64,000 bases of DNA from DATLMR01 sp964615905 (GTDB taxonomy: Bacteria; Acidobacteriota; Blastocatellia; UBA7656), in NCBI GenBank assembly GCA_964615905.1, contig CAZTUB010000008.1, positions 1 to 64,000 of the forward strand. The letters are read 5' to 3'. The notes below the pieces were generated by a model, which was given only the letters and a program-made list of their open reading frames with translations, was not told the DNA's origin and made no database searches. Within the stretch, counting starts at the first letter, position 1. Each line of letters opens with the position of its first letter. The position numbers were made by a program, and so were the translations under genes. Shown in pieces: positions 25,187 to 34,088 of this stretch.

Positions 25187-27079
25187 TTACGTGGTAAAGC
25201 TGTACTTGCGCGCCACAAAATCACGTACGCTTGAGTATATGCCGTCGCCGTCAAGGCCGTACTTGGCAAGCAGGAGACTTTGGCTCCCGTGCTCGATCAG
25301 CTTGTCGGGGAAGCCGAGCCTCAACACGCGCACCTCTGACATCTTGTGCTCTTCGAGCAACTCCATCACCGCCGAGCCGAACCCTGCCGACAGGTAATGG
25401 TCTTCGACCGTAACAATCGAGCCGTGCGTGCGCGCAAGAGTCAATATCAGCTCCTCGTCGAGCGGTTTGACGAACCGCGCGTTGACCACAGTAGGCGCGA
25501 GGCCTTCGGCCGCGAGACGGTCTGCGGCTTTCAGACAGTGATGGACCTGCGAACCTATGCCCAGGATCGCCACTTCAGCGCCTTCGCGCAGTATCTCTGC
25601 CTTGCCGATCTCAAGCGCCTCAATCTTTTCATCCATCACTGCTCCGACGCCGGGCCCGCGAGGGTAGCGGACAGATGCCGGGCCGTTATAGTCGACGGCG
25701 GTTTTGAGCATGTGGCGCAGCTCGTTCTCGTCCTTCGGAGCCATGATGACGAAGCCGGGCATCGGCCGGAGGTAAGCAAAATCCATCAGCCCGTGATGAG
25801 TAGGCCCGTCGGCGCCTGCCACGCCTCCGCGATCAAGCGCAAACGTAACGTCGAGCCCCATCAGCACTACGTCGTGGAATATCTGATCGTATGCGCGCTG
25901 AAGAAAAGATGAGTAGATGGCCGCGATTGGCTTTAACCCTTCGGTCGCCATGCCAGCGGCAAAAGTGACGGCGTGCTGTTCCGCGATGGCCGTATCAAAT
26001 GTGCGTTCGGGGTAAGCCTGCATCACCTTGGCCAGCCCTGTCCCGTCGGGCATCGCGGCGGTGATCGCCACTATTCGCTCGTCCTCTTTCATAAGGTCGA
26101 GCGTCGCCTGCGCAAAGACGGCTGTGTAGGTCGGCGCAGCGGCCGGCTCTTTGATGAACTTGCCTGTCGAAATCTCAAACGGCGTCGTGCCGTGCCACGC
26201 GCACTTGTCGCGCTCTGCCGGTTCGTAGCCCTTGCCTTTGACCGTCAGCGCGTGAATCAAAACGGGGCCCTCTTCCTTCTTCGCCTCTTCCAGCGTGGTC
26301 AGGATGGAATTTATGTCGTGCCCGTTGATCGGCCCCATGTACTTTAGCCCCAGCTCTTCCCAAAGCGAGCCGGGGATGAAAGCGCGTGCGAGCGTGTCTT
26401 TTAGCGCTTTGGCTCCCGAAAGCATCATCTCGCCTACGGCCGGGATCGACTTTAAAACCTCTTCGACTTCGTGTTTGAACTCGTTGTAGGGCCGCGCAGT
26501 GCGTATGCGATTGAGGTAGCCAGCCAGCGCCCCGACGTTGGGCGAGATAGACATCTCGTTGTCGTTGAGCAGGATTATCATGCGAGTCTTGAGATGGCCC
26601 ACCTGGTTGATGCCTTCAAGCGCCATCCCGGCGGTCAATCCGGCGTCGCCGATGAAAGCTATAACGTCGAAATCTTCCTGGTTCAGGTCGCGCGCGGCTG
26701 CGATGCCGAGCGCCGCCGAGATCGACGTGCCCGCGTGGGCGGCGTTGAAAACGTCATAGATCGACTCGTCGCGTTTGAGAAACCCGCTGATACCGTCGTA
26801 CTGCCTGATGGTAGGGAAAGCGTCCCTGCGGCCTGTTATGATCTTGTGCGCGTATGCCTGGTGGCCGATGTCGAAGACGAGCCTGTCGCGCGGGGTGTCG
26901 AATGCGTAATGCAGGCCGAGGATCAATTCGACGGGGCCGAGGCTCGCGCCCGTGTGCCCGCCGATCTTCGACAGCACTTCGATCATGTACTCTCGGATCT
27001 CGTCGGCGAGCGGTTGCAGCTTCGATTGCGGCAGCTTTCGCATGTCCGCCGGGTCGTTTATCTGTGACAGCAAGTTCAT
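25187..27079 (-). CDS. dxs: 1-deoxy-D-xylulose-5-phosphate synthase
   Basis: 630 aa, normal length. It condenses pyruvate and glyceraldehyde 3-phosphate with thiamine diphosphate, the first MEP-pathway step. Landmarks: GGHTGASLGPVELILGLHY near residue 40, DIGHQAYAHKIITGRR, LLNDNEMSISPNVG, the DRGGVAGADGPTHHG segment of the central domain and a C-terminal transketolase-like domain. The ThDP motif reads GDAGLTAGMA rather than the usual GDG, and HAGTSISA replaces HxSTSISA, so this is a divergent but probably functional enzyme. It follows ispA by 103 bp on the same strand. Confidence 0.94.
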   Translation of the reverse strand: MNLLSQINDPADMRKLPQSKLQPLADEIREYMIEVLSKIGGHTGASLGPVELILGLHYAFDTPRDRLVFDIGHQAYAHKIITGRRDAFPTIRQYDGISGFLKRDESIYDVFNAAHAGTSISAALGIAAARDLNQEDFDVIAFIGDAGLTAGMALEGINQVGHLKTRMIILLNDNEMSISPNVGALAGYLNRIRTARPYNEFKHEVEEVLKSIPAVGEMMLSGAKALKDTLARAFIPGSLWEELGLKYMGPINGHDINSILTTLEEAKKEEGPVLIHALTVKGKGYEPAERDKCAWHGTTPFEISTGKFIKEPAAAPTYTAVFAQATLDLMKEDERIVAITAAMPDGTGLAKVMQAYPERTFDTAIAEQHAVTFAAGMATEGLKPIAAIYSSFLQRAYDQIFHDVVLMGLDVTFALDRGGVAGADGPTHHGLMDFAYLRPMPGFVIMAPKDENELRHMLKTAVDYNGPASVRYPRGPGVGAVMDEKIEALEIGKAEILREGAEVAILGIGSQVHHCLKAADRLAAEGLAPTVVNARFVKPLDEELILTLARTHGSIVTVEDHYLSAGFGSAVMELLEEHKMSEVRVLRLGFPDKLIEHGSQSLLLAKYGLDGDGIYSSVRDFVARKYSFTT

Positions 27080-27183
27080 AGCTTTGAAAGGGTCTCCTAG
27101 GTTTTTAGTTCAGGCTCGCTTTCCGATGCGTGCTCGCTGGTAAAAGATGCTCAGGCGTAAAAGTAATTAGAAGGATAGCCCGA

Positions 27184-28083
27184 TTAAGACCTCCTGGCAA
27201 TAACGAATCTGGCTATATCCTCAAGCTCGCGCGTGTTGGCGCCGGTTGACGATACTATTTCGACAGCTTCCTCTACGAGGCGGCGCGCCTCGGCCTCGCT
27301 CGCCTCAATGCCGTGGATGGCGGGATATGTGGCCTTCATTGAATCGATATCCTTGCCCGCAGTCTTTCCGAGTTGCTGGCTGGTCGAAGTCACATCGAGA
27401 ATATCGTCCGCGATCTGGAACGCGAGGCCGATCCTCTCGCCGTAAGCGCGCAATCGATCAACCTGTTCTTCGGTAGCCCCTGCGAGTATCCCTCCCGTGA
27501 CGACCGAGGCGCGAATCATAGCGCCAGTCTTCGAGCGGTGTATGTATTGAAGCTCGATTGCCGAGACCTCCCTGCCTTCTGCCTCGATGTCGGCCATCTG
27601 CCCGCCGATAAGCGCATCGACCGTCCCCGATGCGGTTGCGACTTCGCGGATAACTCGAAGCTGCCGCGTCGCGTCAGTTGCGGTCACTTCCGAAGAGAGT
27701 ATGCCAAAGGCGAGCGTGAGCAGCGCATCGCCCGCGAGGATAGCCACGGCCTCGCCAAATTTCTTATGACAGGTAGGCCGCCCGCGTCTCAGGTCGTCGT
27801 TGTCCATCGCGGGCAGATCGTCGTGGATCAACGAGTATGTGTGGATCATCTCGATTGCGCAGGCCGTGGGGGCGAGGTCTTCGGTCGGGGCTCCGAATGC
27901 TTCACCGGCGGCGAGCGTCAGGACGGGTCTCAAACGCTTGCCGCCGCCAAGCATCGAATACCGCATCGCGCGATGAAGCAGCTTCGGCTCGATTGATTCG
28001 GCGGGCAACAGGAGGTCAAGCCACGAGTTGACCTCTTCGGCGCGCCGCGCAAGGTAATCCGTTATCGGCTCGGTCACGCTCAT
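27184..28083 (-). CDS. ispA: Farnesyl/geranylgeranyl diphosphate synthase
   Basis: 299 aa from ATG 28083, whose A is the last base of the xseB stop codon (TGATG overlap); the longer frame upstream lies inside xseB. It has GGGKRLRPVL, the first Asp-rich motif DDLPAMDNDD and the second FQIADDILD. The trans-prenyltransferase extends DMAPP/IPP to C15 or C20. Product length cannot be set by eye. The order xseB-ispA-dxs is a widespread conserved arrangement. Confidence 0.94.
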   Translation of the reverse strand: MSVTEPITDYLARRAEEVNSWLDLLLPAESIEPKLLHRAMRYSMLGGGKRLRPVLTLAAGEAFGAPTEDLAPTACAIEMIHTYSLIHDDLPAMDNDDLRRGRPTCHKKFGEAVAILAGDALLTLAFGILSSEVTATDATRQLRVIREVATASGTVDALIGGQMADIEAEGREVSAIELQYIHRSKTGAMIRASVVTGGILAGATEEQVDRLRAYGERIGLAFQIADDILDVTSTSQQLGKTAGKDIDSMKATYPAIHGIEASEAEARRLVEEAVEIVSSTGANTRELEDIARFVIARRS

Positions 28084-28313
28084 CACTCTGCCTCGTCGAA
28101 ATCCCTTGTGGTCAAATTGCCATCCTCGTCCTTGAGCAGCAGTTCGACCTTTCGCTCGGCTTCGTCGAGACGCCGCTGGCATTCGCGTGATAGACGGACG
28201 CCCTGCTCGAACAACTCCAGAGACCGCTCAAGCGGCAGGTCTCCGCCTTCGAGCTGCTCTACTATCCGCTCAAGCTCTTTGAGCGATCCTTCAAACGTCT
28301 TCAGTTTTGACAT
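28083..28313 (-). CDS. xseB: Exodeoxyribonuclease VII small subunit
   Basis: 76 aa. The characteristic helical hairpin reads SLKELERIVEQLEGGDLPLERSLELFEQG (here recorded in two parts around GGDLPLE). It partners XseA to form exonuclease VII, which degrades single-stranded DNA to oligonucleotides. The stop codon overlaps the ispA start by one base. A methyltransferase gene separates it from xseA, which is unusual. Confidence 0.93.
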   Translation of the reverse strand: MSKLKTFEGSLKELERIVEQLEGGDLPLERSLELFEQGVRLSRECQRRLDEAERKVELLLKDEDGNLTTRDFDEAE

Positions 28314-28327
28314 AACCGGTCTTTTCT

Positions 28328-29344
28328 CTACTTCCTCGCCAGTATGAGCGGCGACGGAGCCGGGGCATCAATCGTGCTGACCTTCTTAAAGCCCGCGTCT
28401 TTGAGCCACTCGCGATACTCGCGCATCGTAAAGACATCGCCACGCTCCGTGTGCAAGAGCATGTTGAGCCCGAAAAGCAGCGGTTGGGCCGGCCCGGTCC
28501 GCGTGTCGTTCGGGACCATCTCGCCGATCAGCAGCAACCCGTTTTCACCCAGCGCCCTGTAGCATTTCTTTATTAGCTTCTTGCCCCACTTCTCGCCTTC
28601 GGAATGGATGATGTGGCCGAGAATTATCAGGTCATACTTATTGCGGCCAAAGTCGATCTCGCGGAGATTGCCTTCGACATAGTCATAGCGGTCGGCCACA
28701 CCCAACCGCTCTGTGAACTGCCGGGTTATCGGCGTCACCTCCGGGTAATCTATTACGGTCACGCGTGCGTCCGGGAGGGCCTGCGCGAAGGCAATCGACC
28801 ACGCGCCCGAACCCGCCGCGACATCGAGTATATGCTTTATGCTCTTTTTGTCCTTTCCAGGCAGTTGAGCCGCCGTGACGCGCGCAGCCTGAAAGCTCAT
28901 AGGGAAGATCGCAGCAACCAGCTTGGGGAAGAATTCGCGCCCGGCCGTATCCTGGTCCACGGTGTTTACGGAGCGGCCGCTTCTCACGGAATCGGTGAGA
29001 TTTCCCCAGATTTGCCATGTCAGTTTTTGTGAGAAAGCCATGTCTCCGACATACGACTCTTTGTTTTTATCGAGAAACATGTCGGCGACAGGGCTCAACC
29101 CGTACTTGTCGCCTTTCCGAGTCAGATAGCCCATCCCGACGAGCGCGTCCAGCAGCCTGGTTACGCCGTTTTCGCTTGCCTTGGCGGCGCGGGCGATCTC
29201 TTTGGCCGTCCGCTTGCCCGCCGCGATATGAGTGAAAACGTCAAGCTCGACGCCAGCTATTAATGCCTGTGTGCGCCACGCGGCCCACAAATCTTCCATG
29301 ATCGGTTGAGGTGTCACGTCAGTGTTGTTTAAGTTCTGTGCCAT
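28328..29344 (-). CDS. SAM-dependent O-methyltransferase, family 2 type
   Basis: 338 aa. An N-terminal winged-helix dimerisation domain (about 15-95: ALIAGVELDVFTHI and TRLLDALVGMGYLTRKG) is followed by a Rossmann methyltransferase domain with ILDVAAGSGAWSIAFAQ near 172, YPEVTP and the ILGHIIHSEGE segment. The histidine in GHIIH corresponds to the general base of plant-type O-methyltransferases. Substrates in this family are small phenolics, polyketides or hydroxylated carotenoids and quinones. Its position between xseA and xseB and upstream of ispA-dxs suggests, but does not prove, an isoprenoid-derived substrate. Confidence 0.85.
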   Translation of the reverse strand: MAQNLNNTDVTPQPIMEDLWAAWRTQALIAGVELDVFTHIAAGKRTAKEIARAAKASENGVTRLLDALVGMGYLTRKGDKYGLSPVADMFLDKNKESYVGDMAFSQKLTWQIWGNLTDSVRSGRSVNTVDQDTAGREFFPKLVAAIFPMSFQAARVTAAQLPGKDKKSIKHILDVAAGSGAWSIAFAQALPDARVTVIDYPEVTPITRQFTERLGVADRYDYVEGNLREIDFGRNKYDLIILGHIIHSEGEKWGKKLIKKCYRALGENGLLLIGEMVPNDTRTGPAQPLLFGLNMLLHTERGDVFTMREYREWLKDAGFKKVSTIDAPAPSPLILARK

Positions 29345-29370
29345 TCTTATGAGCTTCTCCTGTTGTTTGA

Positions 29371-30675
29371 TTATTTGGAAGTACAGTCGATCTCGCCCTC
29401 TGCGACGCGCACGCGAATCGGCTCGCCTGCGCGCACATCGGCGGCGCGTTTGATTATCCGGCCTTTGCTGTCGAAAGCAATCGCGTAGCCTCGCGCGAGC
29501 ACTGCGAGCGGCGACAGCGAGCCGAGCTTTCCGGCAGCGACGGCGAGGTGCTCCCCGCTCTTATCCAGAGACGCCGAAGCGGCAGACTTCAGCCGCTCCG
29601 TAAGCACGCCCAGCTTGCCTTGTTGTAGGACGGTGTAGCGGCGTATGTCTGCGTCGCGGAGCCTTCCCGAAACCCGCTCGTGAGCGGCGCGGGTCTCCTT
29701 GATCGTCTTTGCGAGCGAGGTTTCAAGCGAGAAAAGCGCGGCATCGACTCGCTGAGAAAGAGACTGCAGGCGCGCGGGCGTCTCGTTAAAGGCCCGACTT
29801 GACGACAGCTCTCGAAGCGAGTTTTCCAGTTCGAGCAGCCGGTAGCGAATCGCCGTAGTCATAATGTCGCGCAGGTCTTCGAGCCTCCCGGAGACTTCGC
29901 CGAGAGCCAGCGTCACCATCTCGGCGGCGGCCGAAGGCGTCGAGGCGCGATAATCCGCGACAAAATCTGCGATGGTGAAATCGGTTTCGTGACCCACGGC
30001 AGAGATCACAGGCGCGCGCGAAGCATGGATGGCGCGAGCCACAGCTTCTTCGTTAAAGCACCAGAGGTCTTCAATCGACCCGCCGCCGCGCCCGACTATA
30101 ATCACATCCACGTCGTCCAAAGCGTTAAGCCGCTCTATAGCCTCGGCTATTTCAAGCGCCGCCCCGTCGCCCTGGACGCGTGCCGGGGCGATCACGACGC
30201 TTACGCTCTCGTTGCGATTTTTGAGTATTCTCAAGATGTCGCGGATGGCCGCGCCCGTCGGCGATGTGACAACGCCTATGCGGCGCGGCAGCAAGGGCAG
30301 CGGTCGCTTTCGCTCGATCTCGAAAAGCCCTTCGGCGGCCAGGCGGTCTTTCAATTGCTCGAAGGCCAGTTGTAATGCGCCAACGCCGACAGGCTCAAGA
30401 TACTCGACCAGCAACTGGTACTCGCCGCGCGCTTCGTAAAGCGAGAGCCGCCCGCTCGCTCTCACCGTAAGCCCGTCTTCGGGCATGAACCTTATGAGCC
30501 GGTTCTGCATGCGGAAGCTCGCGCACCTGAGCAGCGCCCCGTCGTCTTTGAGCGTGAAATACCAGTGGCCCGAAGAATGCCTGCGAAAGTTCGAGATTTC
30601 GCCCTCGACCCACACGTCAAGGAAGGTGCCTTCGATTAGAATCTTGATTCGCGCAGTAAGCTCTGACACGGTCAT
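29371..30675 (-). CDS. xseA: Exodeoxyribonuclease VII large subunit
   Basis: 434 aa from ATG 30675 (MTVSELTARIKIL), which has AGGAG nine bases upstream and matches the family N-terminus. ATG at 30723 would add 16 residues and is possible. An OB-fold (about 15-100, with GHWYFTLKD) precedes the catalytic region holding IGVVTSPTGAAIRDI, DVIIVGRGGGSIEDLWCFNEE and PVISAVGHETDFTIADFVAD. A long coiled coil follows, with the usual C-terminal GYAI...G beta segment. Works with XseB, encoded two genes downstream. Confidence 0.92.
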   Translation of the reverse strand: MTVSELTARIKILIEGTFLDVWVEGEISNFRRHSSGHWYFTLKDDGALLRCASFRMQNRLIRFMPEDGLTVRASGRLSLYEARGEYQLLVEYLEPVGVGALQLAFEQLKDRLAAEGLFEIERKRPLPLLPRRIGVVTSPTGAAIRDILRILKNRNESVSVVIAPARVQGDGAALEIAEAIERLNALDDVDVIIVGRGGGSIEDLWCFNEEAVARAIHASRAPVISAVGHETDFTIADFVADYRASTPSAAAEMVTLALGEVSGRLEDLRDIMTTAIRYRLLELENSLRELSSSRAFNETPARLQSLSQRVDAALFSLETSLAKTIKETRAAHERVSGRLRDADIRRYTVLQQGKLGVLTERLKSAASASLDKSGEHLAVAAGKLGSLSPLAVLARGYAIAFDSKGRIIKRAADVRAGEPIRVRVAEGEIDCTSK

Positions 30676-30772
30676 AGCCCTGCGCTCCTGCATCAATAGT
30701 TCGATGAAGCTCGGATGTGACATCAATCTTCCCGGCGGCTCTAGGGCAGGCCGTGCGACAAAGGGTTTGCGG

Positions 30773-31033
30773 TTACTCTTCTTCAATTCCCAATCGTTCA
30801 AGCTCCTTCTGAAGCTTCTTCCAGTCGAACGGCTTCAGGCTGAAGACCGTGCCGTCTATATCGAAAGTGGGCACGATGCGCCGGCCGTTGTTCGCCGTCT
30901 CGACTACGCGCGCTCCGGCGGGGGACTCTTCAATGTCGATCTCCTCATAAAAGATGCCTTCGTCGTCGAGGAACCTCTTGGCTTGATCACAGTCCCCGCT
31001 CCAGGTCGTTGTATAGACCTTGATTTCGGCCAC
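30773..31033 (-). CDS. Glutaredoxin-like protein with SGDC active site
   Basis: 86 aa, thioredoxin fold of the NrdH/mycoredoxin type: VYTTTW then S-G-D-C where CxxC is expected, followed by AKRFLD, and RIVPTFDIDGTVF carrying the cis-proline and glutathione-binding segment. The catalytic N-terminal cysteine is replaced by Ser12 (codon AGC) and only Cys15 remains. Classical dithiol chemistry is therefore impossible and the usual nucleophile is missing. It may be a binding protein or use the second Cys. It lies upstream of xseA on the same strand. Confidence 0.8.
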   Translation of the reverse strand: MAEIKVYTTTWSGDCDQAKRFLDDEGIFYEEIDIEESPAGARVVETANNGRRIVPTFDIDGTVFSLKPFDWKKLQKELERLGIEEE

Positions 31034-31305
31034 ACGCCACCTCCGTCCTACTTGCTCTCTCGAATCCCCTGATCGAATTAACTCGCAATTCTACTACGGC
31101 CCAGACGGAACGCAAAGTTAGACGGGCGCGAATCCGCGCTTTGCTCAAATAAATGCAAATATTTCGGTCGGCTGTTTGAATCAGCTTCATACAGTCGGGA
31201 TTTGTCACGGCTCCCGGTGATTGATTCTAAGTGATTACCTCAAAAGCCTTCCGCGTATCATCTCGATTGGAACGACTGTTGCACTCTTCCACACCGGAGG
31301 AAGAG

Positions 31306-31473
31306 ATGAAAAGACCGTTAGCAATAACAATCCTTCTGCTGATCGCATTATCGGCAGCCCCCGCCTGCGCGGTCAAAAACCGCGAAGCCAACCAGACTCC
31401 GCCGCCGCAAATCGAAAAGCGAATCGAGAAGCACGTAAAGGATAGCCCGGCTCTGCTTGCCTGGTCGAGGTAG
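31306..31473 (+). CDS. Small secreted protein or lipoprotein, unknown
   Basis: 55 aa from ATG 31306, supported by GGAGG six bases upstream; the open frame extends 25 codons further but without a ribosome binding site. Residues 1-21 are a signal peptide ending APAC, which could be a lipobox or an ACA cleavage site. The mature part is about 35 residues, polar and Pro/Lys/Glu-rich. No known family. Confidence 0.6.
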   Translation: MKRPLAITILLLIALSAAPACAVKNREANQTPPPQIEKRIEKHVKDSPALLAWSR

Positions 31474-31649
31474 TCTGCCCGCAGGAGCCGTTTATGAAAG
31501 CGCCGCGTCAACCCTGAACGTCACCCAACGTCTGACCGCACATTAAGCCCGCCTCCCTCTTTCCGCGCAGATATTCCGCCGCCGCCTGCAAGGTCGAAGC
31601 TTTTCAGGTACAATCTTCGCCCGGCGACGCGCAGTTTTGATTAAACCAT

Positions 31650-31677
31650 TTGTAGCAAATCGCCTGTACGTTATAAT
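31650..31677 (+). promoter_or_regulatory. Predicted promoter of the PEGA/TPR gene
   Basis: TTGTAG at 31650-31655, 16 bp, TATAAT at 31672-31677, only 20 bp before the ATG at 31698. The -10 is perfect, the -35 is half-conserved. Confidence 0.5.
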
Positions 31678-31697
31678 ATGCGACCGAGGTGTCTTAT

Positions 31698-33047
31698 ATG
31701 TGGCATAAGAACGCAACCAAAAAGTTTCTGCCCCGTCTAACATTGTCATTAACTCTTGCCGCGAGCATCTTCAGCGTGAGCGCGGTTGCACAAGACCCTT
31801 CGGGTCGCCCGCCGGAATCTCCGTCGAAGGGCAAGCGCACGACAAAACGCACCGGCACCAAGCCCGACCCCGGCCCTATCACCGTGACGCTTACGATCCT
31901 GACCGATCCGCCTGAGAGCGAAATCTATATCAACGGCGAGCAGCGCGGCGCGACAAACGCCGAGGGGCGCATCCAGTTCGACAAGATTCCGCTTGGCGGT
32001 TACAGCGTCGAGGTCCGCAAAGAAGGGTACGACAATATGCTGCGCGGCTTCAGGGCCGGCACCGATTCGCCAACGCTTGTCTTCAAGCTGAGCCCGAAGC
32101 TCGTCGAGATCACAAAGGAGTTCGACGCTCTCATGGCCGCGGGCACGCTTTCGGGGCCTGATTCCCCGAACGCTTATGACGAGCTCGACGCGATCTCTAA
32201 AAAATACCCTGATCGCCCTGAGATCGCGCAGATGAGAGGCGTGCTTGCCGCAAAGCTTGTCGAAAAGTTCATGCCGGTCATAAACCAGACGACCGCGAAC
32301 TGGCGAAAACTCGACCCGGCCGAGCTTCCCAAGGCGGCAGATGCCGCGACCAAAGCCGCTACCTTGAAAGACGACAAGCGAACCCAGGCGCAGGCAAGCT
32401 ATCTTCGCGGCGTGATGGAGCTGAGGGCCTGGCAGACAGGAAGCCCCGCGCCCGGCGGCACCAGCGGCGAGAACGGGCCGAGCGGTGACGCGAGGCTTGC
32501 TGCCGCGCGGGCCGAGCTTGAAAAAGCCGCCCAGCTTGACGACACCTGGGCGCCTCCCCGGTATCAGCTTGGGCTAGCCTTGCTCTACGCCGGAGACGCG
32601 GCGGGCGCGGAAGCGGCTTTCATGAAGGTGACGCAGCTTGAGCCGCGATGGTCGCCCGGCTTCACCGCACTCGGCTCGGCTCAACAGGCTACGGGTAAGC
32701 TGAAAGAGGCTGTCGACAGTTTCCGCAAAGCCATCGAGCTCGACGCAAACTCGTCGCAGGCACACGCAGGCATGGGGCTTGCGCGCGCGCTCAAGGGCGA
32801 GGTGAGAGAGGGGATCAAGGACGTCGAGCGAGCCATTCAGCTTGACCCTACGAGCGCGGTCGCTCATTACAATCTCGGCTTCATCTACTCGCAGTCAAAG
32901 AAGGGCAAGGAGACCGCCAGAGAGATCGCCAAAGCCATCGAAGAGTACAAGAAGGCCATCGAGATGAATCCGAACAACCTTGAGTTCCGAAACAGCGTGG
33001 CCGAACAGATGATCGTGAGCCTGCAAAACCGGACCAAGAAGAGGTAA
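31698..33047 (+). CDS. Secreted PEGA and TPR repeat protein
   Basis: 449 aa from ATG 31698, with GAGG eight bases upstream; GTG at 31689 would add three residues. Signal peptide ending SAVAQ near residue 32, a basic Ser/Pro/Lys linker, then a PEGA domain (about 60-130: PPESEIYINGEQRG, GGYSVEVRKEGY), which usually binds the cell wall or membranes. From about residue 275 there are four TPR units (for example AGMGLARALKGEVREGIKDV). A periplasmic assembly role is inferred. Repeat element C begins at its stop codon. Confidence 0.85.
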   Translation: MWHKNATKKFLPRLTLSLTLAASIFSVSAVAQDPSGRPPESPSKGKRTTKRTGTKPDPGPITVTLTILTDPPESEIYINGEQRGATNAEGRIQFDKIPLGGYSVEVRKEGYDNMLRGFRAGTDSPTLVFKLSPKLVEITKEFDALMAAGTLSGPDSPNAYDELDAISKKYPDRPEIAQMRGVLAAKLVEKFMPVINQTTANWRKLDPAELPKAADAATKAATLKDDKRTQAQASYLRGVMELRAWQTGSPAPGGTSGENGPSGDARLAAARAELEKAAQLDDTWAPPRYQLGLALLYAGDAAGAEAAFMKVTQLEPRWSPGFTALGSAQQATGKLKEAVDSFRKAIELDANSSQAHAGMGLARALKGEVREGIKDVERAIQLDPTSAVAHYNLGFIYSQSKKGKETAREIAKAIEEYKKAIEMNPNNLEFRNSVAEQMIVSLQNRTKKR

Positions 33048-33137
33048 ACCGTGAACCGTGAACCGTGACAAGAAAGAGAAGATGCGACGCGCGGTACTCC
33101 CGTCTGACTTGTGACGGTTCACGGTTTACGGTTCCCG
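33045..33137. repeat. Heptamer-repeat hairpin element C
   Basis: AACCGTG units occur three times in the left arm (33047-33068) and as AACCGTA/AACCGTG/AACCGTC in reverse complement in the right arm (33109-33137). A 16-bp stretch pairs perfectly. The left arm begins on the TAA of the upstream gene, and the element separates two convergent genes. Confidence 0.82.
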
Positions 33138-33142
33138 CCCTC

Positions 33143-33988
33143 TTAATTGAATTTTGCGCGGTTCTTAAAAATCTGTTTGATCTGCTCGCGCACAGCCTCT
33201 TCGTCCGGCGCGTTCGGGACGAGCATTAGATACTTTTCAAGCAGCGACATAGACTTTTCGGTCTCGCCCGTCGCGGCAAGCAGCAACCCGTAGTCGCGTA
33301 TGTGCGGCGGCGAGCCGGGGTTGATAAGCAGTATCCGCTCGATTACCGCTATAGCTCTATTGTAGTCGTTCGCGCCCGCGTATATTCCGAGCAAGTTCGA
33401 AAGCATCCTCGTTATGATCTGTTTTGTAGTGACGGGGGCGAGGTGCGCGGGGTGGAACTCGATGCGCCCTCCGCTCGTTTCCGAGACAAGCTCGCGGCAG
33501 GTCGCCTCGCCGATTATCCGCCCTTCGTTGAACGGGTCTATCAGCAGGCTTTCATTGTCGGCCTTGAGCCTCGCGATAAAATGGCCTGGCAAGCCTATGC
33601 CTTCGACGGCAACTCCGATGCGGCGCGCTACTTCGATGTAGACGACCGTGAGCGTGATCGGTATCCCCGTGCGCAGTTCGATGACTTCGTTTAGAAAGCT
33701 GTTGCGCGGGTCAAAGTACTTGTCGCGGTTGCCGTGAAACCCAAGCTCGTCAAAAAGTGCCGCCCCAAGCGCGGCGGCATAACCTTGCGCGCCGCGCGCC
33801 CGCTCTGCGCGCTCGCGCGCGATGTCGCCAAAGCGGTCGAGCTTTTCCAGGTAAAAATCGACGTTCAGCCGGGGGTACTCGTCCGCCGCTATCAGCAGGG
33901 CGGCTTCAGCGAGATTTATCTGCTCGTCTTCAAGCGACGCTATCTCCTTAAATCGCTCGCGGCTCTGTTTGAGAGACCTCTTTGACAC
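33143..33988 (-). CDS. SirB1-type transglutaminase-like/TPR protein
   Basis: 281 aa. The transglutaminase-like core carries YFDPRNSFLNEVIELRTGIPITL and, 25 residues on, GVAVEGIGLPGHFIARL, the hallmarks of the SirB1/YchA family. A C-terminal TPR-like part (about 195-270) follows. The catalytic cysteine of true transglutaminases is not evident, as in most SirB1 proteins, so enzyme activity is doubtful. Function unknown. ATG at 33988; convergent with the PEGA/TPR gene across repeat C. Confidence 0.85.
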   Translation of the reverse strand: MSKRSLKQSRERFKEIASLEDEQINLAEAALLIAADEYPRLNVDFYLEKLDRFGDIARERAERARGAQGYAAALGAALFDELGFHGNRDKYFDPRNSFLNEVIELRTGIPITLTVVYIEVARRIGVAVEGIGLPGHFIARLKADNESLLIDPFNEGRIIGEATCRELVSETSGGRIEFHPAHLAPVTTKQIITRMLSNLLGIYAGANDYNRAIAVIERILLINPGSPPHIRDYGLLLAATGETEKSMSLLEKYLMLVPNAPDEEAVREQIKQIFKNRAKFN

Positions 33989-34035
33989 AGGCTTGTGCGC
34001 ACCTCTCTGGCTTTCGATCTGCCCTCAAAATCAAA

Positions 34036-34059
34036 GGGCCGACGGTCTCCCGTCGGCCC
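34036..34059 (-). terminator. Intrinsic terminator of the esterase gene
   Basis: 10-bp perfect stem GGGCCGACGG/CCGTCGGCCC with a 4-nt loop; on the minus strand it is followed by TTTGATTTT, 30 bp after the esterase stop. Confidence 0.8.
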
Positions 34060-34088
34060 AAATATATCACGACTAAAAACCGGCCGCC

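Noticed and set aside
29371..30801. xseA starting at 30801
   Set aside because: That start overlaps the glutaredoxin gene and adds residues not seen in the family; ATG 30675 has a good ribosome binding site.
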